From positions 992,001 to 1,056,000 of the forward strand of contig NZ_AP022603.1 of the NCBI RefSeq assembly GCF_010726955.1: a stretch of DNA of 64,000 nucleotides, read 5' to 3'. Below are positions 35,933-45,109 of this stretch, piece after piece (position 1 is the first letter of the stretch; every line of letters starts with the position of its first letter). A program made the translations under genes and the position numbers. The notes below the pieces were generated by a model. The model saw nothing but the letters and a program-made list of their open reading frames with translations. It searched no databases and was not told where the DNA came from. The stretch is from Mycolicibacterium fallax (GTDB taxonomy: Bacteria; Actinomycetota; Actinomycetes; Mycobacteriales; Mycobacteriaceae).

Positions 35933-37216
35933 TCAGGGCCGGGGCAGCAGCACGGCGATGTCGCGGGTTCGCCACAGCCACAGCACATTGACCAGCATCT
36001 GCAGCGGCGCGCGCAGCGACTCGTCGCCGGCGATCGTGGGGTGGAATCGGGTGAGTTCCGGCGTCGGGTCACCGAGGCCGGCGCGCAGCCGGCCGGGGGC
36101 GCCGAGCAGCCAGGACACCCCCATCACCGTCGCGTAACGCAGCAGCTGGCGGATCAGTTCCTCGGGGTCCAGGCCCGGCCCGCCCGCCGCGGCGTATTCG
36201 TCGACGAACACGCCAACGAGGTCGGTGATGCCGCTGTCCCACAGCGATGTTTCGGCCGCCGACAGCGAACCCCACAGTGCCATCGCGACATTCATCCGGC
36301 CGACGCAGCCCCAGTCCAGCAGCCCGCAGCTCAATGCGCCGGTCGGCTCGCACCAGAACCAGGCGTTGTCGATGTTGGCGTTCCAGTGGCACAGCGCGAT
36401 GTAGTCCGGGTCGGCCGAAAGACGTTGCCAAACAACCGGTTCGGTCTCGGCGACCCGCGGCAGCCAGTCGGCGAGTCCGGACAGGAACTCGGGTTCACGC
36501 ACCTGCTCCGGGAGCAGTCCCGGGTAGTCGGCGGCGAACTCGGCGAGCCGTCGCAGCTGGTGCTCGATCCGGTCGGCGCGCAGCGGTGGACGCTGGCCCA
36601 CCGTCGCCGAAGCCAGGTCGACCGGAAAGTCCGCGGTGGCTTCGGGCGGGGCCGCCGGGGAACGCTGCCACCCGGCCAGCCGCGCCAGCGCGGTCACCAG
36701 GGCCCGGTAGTGCGCCGTCGCGTCGGTGAGTTCGTAGTCGCGGCACTTGTGGTGCTGCGGTTCGATGCCGTCGCGACCAAACCCGATGCGTTCGGTGAGC
36801 AGCAGCCCGGTGCCGCTGTCGCCGTGGTAGTCGGCGAACAGGCTGCGCGGCACGGTGATCGGGAAGCCCGGCGTCCTCGACAGTGCCGCCAGGCGTACCT
36901 CGGCGGCCATCTGGGTTCGGCCCAGGTCGCGGGCCGGGTCGTCGAGGTCCCGGGAGAACTTGGCGAACAGGTGTGTGGGCAGCCCCGGGTCGGGCTCGGC
37001 GTAGCGCACCGTCAGGGCCGCCTTGCGGCCGGTGCTGCCACCGGTGACGGGGCGAAACTCGGTGATCTCGGCGACCGCGTCGTGCGGGCCGAGCGCGCCG
37101 AATGCCCGCAGCGCGGCGGTCAGGAAGCCGGCCCCGGCGGCCCGCAGCGCCTGCGGCGTGAGTGGAACCGGAATCCCGGTGTCGTCACCGGGTATCGCCT
37201 TGGTGCGGTCCGCCAC
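35933..37216 (-). CDS. Phosphotransferase of the APH/ecdysteroid-kinase-like group
   Basis: The 427-residue cytoplasmic protein has an APH-type ATP-binding region (LTVRYAEPDPGLPTHLFAKF) and an altered catalytic loop CHWNANIDNAWFW, followed by GLLDWGCVGRMNVAMALWGS, where the DWG Asp is the usual metal ligand. The loop lacks the canonical HGD sequence, with HWN instead, so catalytic activity may be altered. It is convergent with the helicase and divergent from the hemerythrin gene at 37327. Substrate unknown. Confidence 0.7.
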   Translation of the reverse strand: MADRTKAIPGDDTGIPVPLTPQALRAAGAGFLTAALRAFGALGPHDAVAEITEFRPVTGGSTGRKAALTVRYAEPDPGLPTHLFAKFSRDLDDPARDLGRTQMAAEVRLAALSRTPGFPITVPRSLFADYHGDSGTGLLLTERIGFGRDGIEPQHHKCRDYELTDATAHYRALVTALARLAGWQRSPAAPPEATADFPVDLASATVGQRPPLRADRIEHQLRRLAEFAADYPGLLPEQVREPEFLSGLADWLPRVAETEPVVWQRLSADPDYIALCHWNANIDNAWFWCEPTGALSCGLLDWGCVGRMNVAMALWGSLSAAETSLWDSGITDLVGVFVDEYAAAGGPGLDPEELIRQLLRYATVMGVSWLLGAPGRLRAGLGDPTPELTRFHPTIAGDESLRAPLQMLVNVLWLWRTRDIAVLLPRP

Positions 37217-37326
37217 GAGCGCACCCTAACCGGGGGACGCACCGGGGATTCTGCGGCCGCCCCCGCCTCCGGCGGCTAACGTGGATTCCACCGACCGGTT
37301 CTGCCTACCGAGGAAGGGGGCACGTC

Positions 37327-37800
37327 GTGTGTCAGTACTGCGGGTGCCGGGACATGCCGTTGCTGCGCGACTACACCGCCGAGCACGAGCGGGCGGTCAA
37401 CCTCGGCGGGGACGCCGTCCGCGCCCTCGATGCCGGGGATTCGGCGCGAGCCCAGGATCTCGCCGGCCGGATGGCCGAGGAACTGCGCGCGCACTGGCGC
37501 GGTGAGGAGGACGGGTTGTTCGCCGCGCTGCTGGGCAACGACGACGTGTTCGCCGAGTTCATCGAGCCGCTGGTCGCCGAGCACCGTGAGCTGGACGCCT
37601 TCCTCACCGCCCTGGACCTGACCCGCAGCGCGGACCGGGAACGGCTCCGCAGCGAGGTGTTCGACCTGCACGAGCACATCGCCAAGGAGGAGGATTCGCT
37701 GTTCCCGGCGTCGGTCACCACCCTCGACGGCGCGGAATGGGACGCCGCGATCGACGGCTGGCAGCGGGCACACCCGGGGGCGCGGCTGCTCGGCTCCTGA
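37327..37800 (+). CDS. Hemerythrin-like HHE domain protein
   Basis: The 157-residue protein has an HHE four-helix bundle with candidate diiron ligands: His in TAEHERAV, His and Glu in ELRAHWRGEEDGLF, His in LVAEHRELD and His/Glu in DLHEHIAKEEDSLFP. This fits a mononuclear or dinuclear iron site that binds O2 or NO. The N-terminal CQYCGC may add a redox or metal site. The start is GTG 37327 after AGGAAGGGGG. It is divergent from the phosphotransferase and convergent with the EEP gene. Confidence 0.82.
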   Translation: MCQYCGCRDMPLLRDYTAEHERAVNLGGDAVRALDAGDSARAQDLAGRMAEELRAHWRGEEDGLFAALLGNDDVFAEFIEPLVAEHRELDAFLTALDLTRSADRERLRSEVFDLHEHIAKEEDSLFPASVTTLDGAEWDAAIDGWQRAHPGARLLGS

Positions 37801-37826
37801 GCCACGCGGTCACCGCCGGACGGCGC

Positions 37827-38777
37827 TCAGCCGACCCGGGCCACCACCACCCGGTGGTCGGTGCCGGCGATGGCGTGGCTGGTCACCGAGGCGGCCGACA
37901 GGCCGCGCAGCAGCACGTGATCGATGCCGACGACCGGCGGATACGACCGGTCCTGCGGGTAGGTCCGCAGCCACCCCGCGCCCGCGGCCCGGGTGGCGTC
38001 GACGAACCCGGCGGTCAGGTTCCGGCGGAACAGCGCGTGATCCCAAGTGGCGTTGAAGTCGCCGGCGGCGATCACCGGCCCGTCCGGCAGCGCGTGCAAC
38101 AGCTCGCGTACCCGGTCCTGTTCGGCGGCCCACCACGGGCTGCTCAGCTCGGCGGCCGGCCAGCCGATCGGCGCGACCGGATGCAGTGCCAGCACCCGCA
38201 GCGGGCCGTGCCCGGGTACCTCGAGGACCGCCGAGAGGTTCTCCAGGATGAATCCGTCCAGCGCGGCGCCGTCGCGCAACGGGTAGCGGCTGTAGATGGC
38301 GGAGCCGTTGGCGCCGGCCGCCGGCCGTTCGAACCGGTGCGGCAGGTCGACGACGATGCTCGATCGCGCGACCGCCGCGGCGGCCTCCGGCGTCAGTTCC
38401 TGCACGGCAAGCACATCCACTCGCTGCGCGCCGACGAGTGCCGCCAGGCCGGCCACGTCGCCGGTGCCGACCATCAGGTTCGCGGAGGCGACCGTCAGAT
38501 GCGGCTCCGGCCGGTCGCCGCCGATGAACAGCGGCAGCTGGGTGCCAACCCCCGCGGCGAGCACCGCCACCGAGACCACCAGCCGCAGCCGATGCCGCGC
38601 CAGCACCCCGGCGAGCACCGCGATCACCGGTGCGGCGATCAGCACCGGCACCAGGGCCGCGAGTTCGACCAGCGGAACCCAGCGCACCGGCCAGAGGTGC
38701 AGCGCGACCGCGAGCGCGCCGACCAGCGTGCCCAGCAGCGCGATCACGCCGAGCAGGAACCGTCCCAGGGTCTTCAC
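37827..38777 (-). CDS. Membrane-anchored endonuclease/exonuclease/phosphatase family protein
   Basis: The 316-residue protein has three transmembrane helices in the first 90 residues and a C-terminal EEP (PF03372) domain facing outward: VASANLMVG (catalytic Asn), VDVLAVQELTPE (Glu), AIYSRYPL, VIAAGDFNATWDH (Asp-Asn pair) and DHRVVVA with the final Asp-His. The family hydrolyses phosphodiesters or phosphomonoesters. The start is uncertain; GTG 38777 gives the first helix directly, and an alternative ATG at 38918 adds an implausible leader. It is divergent from the alpha/beta hydrolase gene. Confidence 0.78.
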   Translation of the reverse strand: MKTLGRFLLGVIALLGTLVGALAVALHLWPVRWVPLVELAALVPVLIAAPVIAVLAGVLARHRLRLVVSVAVLAAGVGTQLPLFIGGDRPEPHLTVASANLMVGTGDVAGLAALVGAQRVDVLAVQELTPEAAAAVARSSIVVDLPHRFERPAAGANGSAIYSRYPLRDGAALDGFILENLSAVLEVPGHGPLRVLALHPVAPIGWPAAELSSPWWAAEQDRVRELLHALPDGPVIAAGDFNATWDHALFRRNLTAGFVDATRAAGAGWLRTYPQDRSYPPVVGIDHVLLRGLSAASVTSHAIAGTDHRVVVARVG

Positions 38778-38874
38778 CGGGACAGTCTGCCCGACCACCG
38801 CGGCGGGCTCGCGCGGCACTGAATCGGGTCTCCCTGCGGTGGCCGCGGACACCGGGCCCTGGCACGATGGCTCC

Positions 38875-39621
38875 ATGACTGTCGTACTGGTGCACGGAAA
38901 CCCGGAAACCGACGCCATCTGGGATCCGCTGGTCGACCGGCTCGGACGCGACGACGTCGTCCGGCTTTCGCCGCCGGGGTTCGGCGCCCCGCTGCCGGAC
39001 GACTTTCCGGCGACCGCGCCGGCCTACCGCGACTGGCTGACGGCCGAGGTCGCCGCGATGGGCGGCCCGGTGGATCTGGTCGGCCACGACTGGGGCGGGG
39101 GTCACGTGATGGGCCTGGTGATGACGCGGCCGGATCTGGTGCGCAGCTGGGTTTGCGACATCCTGGGCTCGTTCGATCCGGAGTACGTCTGGCATGACTT
39201 GGCGCAGCTGTGGCAGACCCCGGGCACCGGCGAGGCCGTGGTCGCGCAGATGTTCGGCGGGACGCTGGACGACCGCGCGACGGGCCTTACCGCGCTGGGC
39301 ATTCCGGATTCCACCGCGCGGTCCATCGCGTCCGGGCAGGGCCCGGAGATGGGCCGGGCCCTGCTGGCGCTGTACCGCTCGGCGCCCAACACCGCGATGG
39401 CCGAGACCGGCCGGCGGCTGCCCAGTGCCGCGGCCCGTCCCGGCCTGGCGATCCTGGCCACCGAGGACGGCTACGTCGGCACCCCGGAGATGCACCGCCG
39501 GTCGGCGGCGCTGGCCGGCGCCCGGGTGGAGGTGCTCGACGGGCTCGGGCACTGGTGGATGCTGCAGGACCCCGATCGCGCGGCCGAGGTGCTTGGCCGG
39601 TTCTGGGATTCGCTGGACTGA
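38875..39621 (+). CDS. Alpha/beta hydrolase
   Basis: The 248-residue protein opens MTVVLVHGNPETDAIWDPLV, with the oxyanion HG motif, and has the nucleophile elbow LVGHDWGGGHVMG, where Asp rather than Ser sits in the nucleophile place, as in haloalkane dehalogenases and epoxide hydrolases. The late Asp is probably in ILATEDGYVG and the His in LGHWWMLQDP. It is therefore more likely an epoxide hydrolase or dehalogenase-like enzyme than an esterase. ATG 38875 is divergent from the EEP gene. Confidence 0.78.
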   Translation: MTVVLVHGNPETDAIWDPLVDRLGRDDVVRLSPPGFGAPLPDDFPATAPAYRDWLTAEVAAMGGPVDLVGHDWGGGHVMGLVMTRPDLVRSWVCDILGSFDPEYVWHDLAQLWQTPGTGEAVVAQMFGGTLDDRATGLTALGIPDSTARSIASGQGPEMGRALLALYRSAPNTAMAETGRRLPSAAARPGLAILATEDGYVGTPEMHRRSAALAGARVEVLDGLGHWWMLQDPDRAAEVLGRFWDSLD

Positions 39622-39697
39622 CGCGCCGCCCGGGCGTAATGCGGGACCAGCGGTTTCATCGGGCCCGCTCCCCCGCTGCTCGCCGCCCTCCCCGCCG

Positions 39698-41725
39698 TTA
39701 TGCGGTGTGGGCGTCGGGGTCGGCGGGGTGTGGCTGGTTGGTGAGTTCGGTTGCGGTGAGCGTGGTTTCGTCTTCGTACCAGCCGGGGTCGGTGGTGTCG
39801 TCGTACCGGTCGGGGTGGTCGGCCCAGTCGGTGTCGTCGCTGGTGCCGGGGTCGCCCTCGGTGTCGTCTGCGGTGTCGTCGGTGTTGTCGGGCCGGATTT
39901 TCTGCCAGGTGCTGGGGTCGTTCCAGTCGTCGGGGTAGGGGGTGTTGTCGAGGATGAGTTGTTGGGTGAGTTCGGTGTCGGTGGGGTCGGTGTCGTAGCG
40001 GCGGTGGGCGTCGATGGCTTGGTCGAGCCAGTGCGGTTCGTCTTGGGGTGGGAGGTCCTGGTCGGGGTGGGTTTGGCGGAGGTTGCGGTAGCGGGCCAGG
40101 AGTTGTTCGGGGAAGTTGATGGTGTTGGTGCGGGGTTGGCCGCGGTCCAGGGCCGGTGGGGGGATCCATTCGACGTGGCCGTCGGTGTTGCGGATGGTGA
40201 TCCAGTGGAATTTGTCGGCCATGTTGTTGTCGGCGCGGCAGGCCAGGGCGAGGTCGTCGATATTGGTGTTCCCGCCCGCCGCATCCTCGGGGGTGGGGTC
40301 GCCGCGGCTGCCGGGTTGGGGTGGGCTGGTGGTGCCGGGTTTGGGGGTCCAGGGGTCGAGGTGGTGGGCTTGGGTTCGGTAGAAGGGTTCGGGGCAGCCG
40401 GGCCGGGTGCAGCCGCGTTCTCGACTGAACAGGACCAGGCGTTGGTCGGCGGTGGCCAGGCGTTTGGAGCGGCCGAGCCATAGGGCGCGGCCGTGGCCGT
40501 CGAAGATGCTCAGGTAGTGGTGGGCGTGGCTGGCCATGCGCAGGAGGTCGCGCATCGGGACGCGGGTGCCGCCGCCGGTGATGGCCCACCCATTGTCGGG
40601 GTTCAGGGCCGGGGCCGGACCCAGGACCGCAGACCCGGGCGGGCACGACCCGCCGCCGGCACCACCACCGGAGTCGCCGTCACCCCCGTTGCCACCGGGG
40701 GCCCGAGCGCCAGTGGAGTCAGCACCACCGTTGCTGCTGCTGTTTTCTTCGGCGTTGTTGCCGTTGTTGGTCCAGTCGGGGGTGGCGTCGGGGTGGGTGG
40801 CGGCGGCGGCGTGGAGTTCGGCGAGGGTGGCGGTGATGACCACGGTCACCGGTAGGCCGTTGAGTTGTCCGAGGTCTCCGGCGGCCAGGACGGCGCGGCA
40901 CAGGGCGATCAGGGCGTCGTGGCCGCGTTGGGCGGCGCTGCGCTGATCGGCGCTGATCTGCTCCTGGCTTGGGGTCCCACTGACACACGGGTGTTCGTCG
41001 TTGGGGTTGCACATGCCGGGGGCGGCGAGTTTGGCCAGGATCGGCTCCAATGTGGCGCGGGCTTCGGGGGTCAGGGTGCCGTGCAGGGCGCTCATGCCGT
41101 CGCGGCGTTGCGGGCCCAGGGTCAGGCCGCGCTGGGCGCGGCGGGCGCGTTCCTGGTAGTCGCCGTCGGGGTCCAGGATGGTCAACAAATGGGTGGCCAG
41201 GGTGCGGTATTGCTCGGGGGCGAACTGGGTGGCCAGGCCGGCCAGGTCTGCTTCGGCGGCCTGGCGGTAGTCGGGGTCCAGATTCGCCGGCAGTTGCCGG
41301 TAGATGTCGCGGGCGATGTCCACGTGTTCGGGCCCGATCGCCCCGGCGGCCACCGCCGCGGCCACCGTGGGCAGTCGCGGTTCCAGGGGTTGGCCGCCCG
41401 GGGTGGTGCGGGGGCCCAGGTCGGCGGCCTCGGCCAAACGCCGGGCGGCGGCGCGGCGGGAGATGCGGAGCCGTTCGGCGAGCACGAGTTTGAGGCTGGC
41501 TGCCCCGAGCACGCCGGGGTCGGCGGTGGCGGCCAGGTGCGCGGTCAGGGTGTGATCGAAGGCCGGGGCCGCCCAGGCCAGGGCTTGGCGGCGGGCCAGC
41601 ACGTCGAGGAGCTCTTCGGGGGTGAACCCGTCGAGGCGGCAACCGGCCAGGGCGGCGGCCGCGGACTCGGCGGCGGCCAGTGCTGCCAGGACGGTGTCCC
41701 GGTCGGCGTACGCACTGCTCCCCAT
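39698..41725 (-). CDS. 13E12/DUF222 HNH endonuclease family protein
   Basis: The 675-residue protein has an N-terminal DUF222 helical region typical of the mycobacterial 13E12 repeat family (RLDGFTPEELLDVLARRQAL, RLRISRRAAARRLAEAADLG, PTVAAAVAAGAIGPEH), an unusually long Asn/Gly/Ser-rich insert (about 340-380), and an HNH domain (CTRPGCPEPFYRTQAHHLDPW, NTNIDDLALACRADNNMADK). The C-terminus is a long acidic Asp/Thr-rich tail. A -10 TAACGT lies 13-8 bp before the ATG, so the message may be leaderless. Function unproven; nuclease activity and mobile spread are inferred from the fold. Confidence 0.82.
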   Translation of the reverse strand: MGSSAYADRDTVLAALAAAESAAAALAGCRLDGFTPEELLDVLARRQALAWAAPAFDHTLTAHLAATADPGVLGAASLKLVLAERLRISRRAAARRLAEAADLGPRTTPGGQPLEPRLPTVAAAVAAGAIGPEHVDIARDIYRQLPANLDPDYRQAAEADLAGLATQFAPEQYRTLATHLLTILDPDGDYQERARRAQRGLTLGPQRRDGMSALHGTLTPEARATLEPILAKLAAPGMCNPNDEHPCVSGTPSQEQISADQRSAAQRGHDALIALCRAVLAAGDLGQLNGLPVTVVITATLAELHAAAATHPDATPDWTNNGNNAEENSSSNGGADSTGARAPGGNGGDGDSGGGAGGGSCPPGSAVLGPAPALNPDNGWAITGGGTRVPMRDLLRMASHAHHYLSIFDGHGRALWLGRSKRLATADQRLVLFSRERGCTRPGCPEPFYRTQAHHLDPWTPKPGTTSPPQPGSRGDPTPEDAAGGNTNIDDLALACRADNNMADKFHWITIRNTDGHVEWIPPPALDRGQPRTNTINFPEQLLARYRNLRQTHPDQDLPPQDEPHWLDQAIDAHRRYDTDPTDTELTQQLILDNTPYPDDWNDPSTWQKIRPDNTDDTADDTEGDPGTSDDTDWADHPDRYDDTTDPGWYEDETTLTATELTNQPHPADPDAHTA

Positions 41726-41866
41726 GTATAAAACGTTAGATCGAGCCACCGACAGAAACCGGCCCCGGAACCGACAAATCGGGACCCCAATCGTGAGGAA
41801 ACTCTGAGAAAAAATCGGGGCGCCGGCTCGGTTCGCGCGATCTCCCGCGAGCCCCACGAAACCGCC

Positions 41867-42337
41867 TCAAGCCACGTCGGCGCGGACGCCCAGCACCGGT
41901 TGCCCGTACCGGCCGCGCCGCCATCCGCGCTCCCATGGCAGGTGCCCGCGATCGTCTGCCCAGACCAATTGCAGGGCTCGCACCCGCGGTCCGTACAGGC
42001 TGATCGCGAACGGCATATGGACGTCGGGATGCTCGACCTCAGTGACTTCCATGAGGAAGCGGTCCTCGTAATCGATGTGCATCGAGGGCTCAAGCAACAC
42101 CCCGTCGTCAACGATCATGTGGGCAATCGAATTCAGCACGATGCAGGACACGTCCGACGCCATGCCGGTGATCAGCAATTCAGGCAGGCCCAACCCGTGC
42201 AACCCGATCGTGTAGGCAAACGGCATCTTCCTGCTTTCGACGGATTGAACGGCCCAGCCGTGGCCGGCGATCAGTCCACGCAGATAGTCCAGGTAGTCCT
42301 CAACGGTGCCGTCGGGGTTGTCGCACTTCCAGCACAT
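41867..42337 (-). CDS. DUF4262 domain-containing protein
   Basis: The 156-residue protein matches DUF4262 (PF14081): GHGWAVQSVES, FAYTIGLHGLGLPELLITGM and the central GVLLEPSMHIDYEDRFLMEV strand region. A CWKC motif at the N-terminus looks like a redox or metal site. The ATG at 42337 follows AGAGGGGCGAGCG. It is divergent from the DUF1906 gene across about 200 bp. Function unknown. Confidence 0.72.
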   Translation of the reverse strand: MCWKCDNPDGTVEDYLDYLRGLIAGHGWAVQSVESRKMPFAYTIGLHGLGLPELLITGMASDVSCIVLNSIAHMIVDDGVLLEPSMHIDYEDRFLMEVTEVEHPDVHMPFAISLYGPRVRALQLVWADDRGHLPWERGWRRGRYGQPVLGVRADVA

Positions 42338-42528
42338 CGCTCGCCCCTCTCTCGTTGTTGCGACCAGGATGCGCGCGGTGTCCGACAAAACCGGAAGCCA
42401 AGAACTCCACGCAGCGCGGGCGCAGCAGCGCTGGACCTGGGCGAAGAACCGGGAACGGCGCTTGCCACCGCACGACCGCGTCCGACACCAGCACCTCTGG
42501 TTAACAGGGTTCACACTCATCACTCTGG

Positions 42529-42534
42529 TAACAT
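42529..42534 (+). promoter_or_regulatory. Leaderless -10 element (TAACAT) for the DUF1906 gene
   Basis: TAACAT lies at -12 to -7 relative to the ATG at 42541, the exact spacing of a mycobacterial SigA -10 box whose transcript starts at the A of ATG. No ribosome-binding site is visible upstream, which fits a leaderless mRNA. Confidence 0.55.
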
Positions 42535-42540
42535 CCCGAC

Positions 42541-43347
42541 ATGTCGGAATCCCCGGAATCTGCCCATCCCCGTCGGGCGGGCACCTTCTCGCGGCGCGAC
42601 GCACTGCGCTACGCAACCGCACTGACTGCCGCCGGACTCGGCACCGCGGCCGCGGGCCTGTCCGCGCCGACGGCCGCCGCCGCGGCCCCGACGCTGATCG
42701 ACTTCGCCGCCCGCCAGATCCCAGCCGCGGACATCCGGGCCGCCGGCCACTCCGGGGTGATCAACTACGTGTCAACCTCGCGTCCGGGCTCGAACTTCGG
42801 CGCCAAGCCGATCACGCTGCCGTACGCCCAATCCCTGCATGCCGCGGGGTTGATCGTGGTGAGCAACTTTCAGTACGGCAAGCCCGGCGGAACGGCGCCG
42901 TCGGACTTCACCCGCGGATACGCCGGCGGCGTCGCCGACGCCCGCACCGCCTGGCAGCTGCACACCGCGGCCGGCGGCGCGAAGAACGCACCGGTCTTCT
43001 TCAGTGTCGACGACGACATCAACCGAGACACCTGGAACAACCTTGCGCTGCCGTGGTTTCGGGGAATCAACTCGGTTCTGGGCGTACAGCGCACCGGCGT
43101 CTACGGCGGCTATGACACCTGCCGTTGGGCCGCCGAGTCCGGGGTCATCGGAAACTCCCAGGTTCCCGGATACCGCTGGGCCTGGCAGACCCGGTCGTGG
43201 TCCAACGGGCAGCGGTTTCCCGCGGCGGTGCTCTACCAACACACCATCGACACCGCGTCCACCCCGGGCCCGCTCGTCGGGGGCATCCGCGTCGACGTCA
43301 ACGACGTGATGGCGCAGGACTGCGGGCAGTGGAATAAGCACCTGTAG
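42541..43347 (+). CDS. Tat-exported DUF1906 (Rv2525c-like) glycoside-hydrolase-like protein
   Basis: The 268-residue protein has a twin-arginine signal (FSRRDALRYATA, then an Ala-rich helix and AAAAAP cleavage site). The mature part fits DUF1906, a GH25-like TIM barrel: LIDFAARQIPAADIRAAGHS, GVINYVST, GLIVVSNFQYGKPG, APVFFSVDDDIN with its acidic cluster, and VYGGYDTCRWAAE. Rv2525c is such a protein, a Tat substrate linked to envelope maintenance. It is leaderless and divergent from the DUF4262 gene. Confidence 0.85.
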   Translation: MSESPESAHPRRAGTFSRRDALRYATALTAAGLGTAAAGLSAPTAAAAAPTLIDFAARQIPAADIRAAGHSGVINYVSTSRPGSNFGAKPITLPYAQSLHAAGLIVVSNFQYGKPGGTAPSDFTRGYAGGVADARTAWQLHTAAGGAKNAPVFFSVDDDINRDTWNNLALPWFRGINSVLGVQRTGVYGGYDTCRWAAESGVIGNSQVPGYRWAWQTRSWSNGQRFPAAVLYQHTIDTASTPGPLVGGIRVDVNDVMAQDCGQWNKHL

Positions 43348-43436
43348 GGCACTGCGCAAAACCGGGCGCCGCACAGGTCGCGTAGATTCTCTGGGAATCA
43401 ATCCAAGAACCTACTCAGCATCCGACGAAAGCCGCC

Positions 43437-43694
43437 ATGTCTCAGGATCAGAACGCCGACGTTCCACCGAATCATCTCTCCATCGATCCGCGCAGCCCCT
43501 TCTACAGTGAAGAGGCGCTACTTCGCGGCGTAGGCATTCGCTTCAACGGCGCCGAGAAAACCAATGTGTACGAATACAACGTGACCGAGGGTTGGGTGCG
43601 GGTGGAAGTCCCCACCGCCAAGGATCGCCGCGGAAATCCGATGGTCGTCAAGCTCAGCGGTACGGTTGAACCGTACTTCCGCCAGGCGGAATAG
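43437..43694 (+). CDS. DUF3297 family protein
   Basis: This 85-residue protein matches DUF3297 from end to end: PPNHLSIDPRSPFYSEEALL, GVGIRFNGAEKTNVYEYNVT and GNPMVVKLSGTVEPYF. It is a small conserved bacterial protein of unknown function. It is the last gene with chromosomal character before the island, so it may mark the left edge. Confidence 0.8.
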   Translation: MSQDQNADVPPNHLSIDPRSPFYSEEALLRGVGIRFNGAEKTNVYEYNVTEGWVRVEVPTAKDRRGNPMVVKLSGTVEPYFRQAE

Positions 43695-44015
43695 CGGATG
43701 CCGGTAGGCTGCCGACACGCTCCAAACACATCGAAAATGTACTGATCACGATGGTAATTGCCTGTCCTGCATAGGTTTTCACGACCGTGTGCGCCGAATC
43801 GATCGTGAGCTGGCGCAGCCGAGCGGCGAGAGTGGCGCGGCTGCCGGCCCCTCTCCACGCTGCGCCCGTCGCCTCCGTGAAGCACGCTCATCGTCCCTGC
43901 GCGAAGACCATCGGTCCAGCAGGTCATCGCGGGCATGTTCGGCGGGGAAACCGGGCGAAGAAACGATCACCGTCGGCGGATACCCCGGCGTACTCCGCCC
44001 TTTGACCTGTCGTGA
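43695..44015. other. No supported gene; left margin of the island
   Basis: Short open frames exist on both strands, but none shows family motifs or a ribosome site. The base composition drops here below the usual chromosomal level. Sequence character changes from core to accessory. Confidence 0.4.
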
Positions 44016-44165
44016 GTAGCCATCAGCCGGATGGGCGAAATGGAGCACGGCAATATGGGCACCAGCCGCGTCGACACCCTACGTAAGTACGTCGAAGCCA
44101 CAGGCGGCGAGCTGGAGGTCGCGGTCAAACGCCCGGACGGCTCTCGCGTCGTACTGAGTATCTAA
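44016..44165 (+). pseudogene. C-terminal remnant of an XRE-type antitoxin/regulator
   Basis: An open frame of 49 codons after an in-frame TGA reads AISRM, EHGN and then VDTLRKYVEATGGELEVAVK and PDGSRVVLSI to a TAA. This is the C-terminal signature of HigA-like XRE regulators (VSRIEHG..., TLRKYVEALGG, LEV). No helix-turn-helix is found upstream in any frame, so it is a broken gene. ATG 44031 could start a short peptide. Confidence 0.45.
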
Positions 44166-44485
44166 TTGTCCCCCAACGGCTTACTCCGACAGCATGATTC
44201 AGCGTTGAGCCGGCCCGCGCAGCCCGGAGGAACACCAAGTCGCGCCAGGTTCAAGCATCCGGTGGCCGGATGAAGAACGCACCCCGCGCGATTGACGATG
44301 CGTCTGCTGCACGATCAGGTGAGAGTTTGCCGCAGGCGGCCGGACTGGCCGGTGTGATCACGATTCCTTCGAACGCGACTCTGAATCAGCAAGATTCCCG
44401 AGACCCCGCCCCAGCGGGACTTACCCACCGGTGAACACGTGCTGGCCTTCCGACTACCACGGGCCGTGGATGCCGCTACTCGGAT
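44166..44485. other. No supported gene
   Basis: This stretch before the direct repeat has no open frame with motifs. It shares no obvious similarity with the corresponding DNA upstream of the second repeat copy. Confidence 0.35.
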
Positions 44486-44497
44486 CCGGTTGTCCCC

Positions 44498-44503
44498 TAT
44501 GCT
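44498..44503 (+). promoter_or_regulatory. Leaderless -10 element TATGCT in repeat copy 1
   Basis: TATGCT sits at -12 to -7 from the GTG at 44510, the leaderless spacing. The same element lies in copy 2 at 49827-49832. Confidence 0.5.
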
Positions 44504-44509
44504 CGGAAC

Positions 44510-45095
44510 GTGGATGCTGGCATCGCGGGGGCCACGGGGGTTCCGCCGCGGAACCTGGACCTTATCGAGTACGCGATGGGGCTGCTTTTGCCGACCCTTC
44601 CGCCGGACTGGATCAGCGTGCACGCCGTATTTGCCCCCAGAGTCGTGCCACCGGTTGCGTCCCTACACGTGCTGACCACCCACGGGTGGCAACCCCTCGC
44701 GGCTACGACGTGGGTGCTCGGCGCGGTCGCCGAGCACCAACGACGCGCGTTGGCCGCCGGGACACCGTGGGACCAGATGAGCGTCGATCGTCACCGCGAT
44801 GGACGCCTCGAAGTACTCACCGAGACCCCCGGCAGCCGCATCCCCAGTCGCGGGCCTGAACGCGGGCGGCCGCCGAAGGTCATTCGCACCATTCCACGCT
44901 GGCTTCGACGAACGGTTCCGGCAATCACGATCGGCTGCTTCGCCGCAGCCGCCGTGCTGTTGATCACCGCCCGCCCCTGGGTTCCGCCGCCGCGCGCCGA
45001 CATCGTCGCGGTGCCTGCCCCGGCCCCACGGCAACAGGAAGCATTTGACCTGCTGGCCCGCTGGTATGCGGCACGAAACAATGCCGACCCGGCAC
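44510..45095 (+). pseudogene. 5' fragment of the membrane protein gene, cut by IS3
   Basis: This is copy 1 of the gene intact at 49839. It encodes residues 1-195 (cytoplasmic domain, transmembrane helix and the start of the outer domain) and then enters IS3 sequence, which adds three residues before a TAA at about 45109. The missing part is the C-terminal NTF2-like outer domain, so the product is presumably non-functional. Confidence 0.8.
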
Positions 45096-45109
45096 TGAAC
45101 CACCTGTAA

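Larger units (their letters stand above)
44486..45095 (+). repeat. 610-bp direct repeat, copy 1
   Basis: This stretch is nearly identical to 49815-50424 (offset 5,329 bp); I saw differences only near the start (T/C at 44490), A/G at 44630 and one base near 45026. It spans the leaderless promoter and the first two thirds of the membrane protein gene. It ends abruptly at the left end of the IS3 element. Confidence 0.85.

Noticed and set aside
37810..40284. An 824-codon minus-strand frame across EEP, hydrolase and the 13E12 gene
   Set aside because: It is a codon-position shadow of three genes on different strands, with repeats from the Asp/Thr-rich tail of the 13E12 protein.
43779..44048. A minus-strand frame of 89 codons in the left island margin
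   Set aside because: It shows no motifs, has no ribosome site and overlaps the XRE remnant on the other strand.
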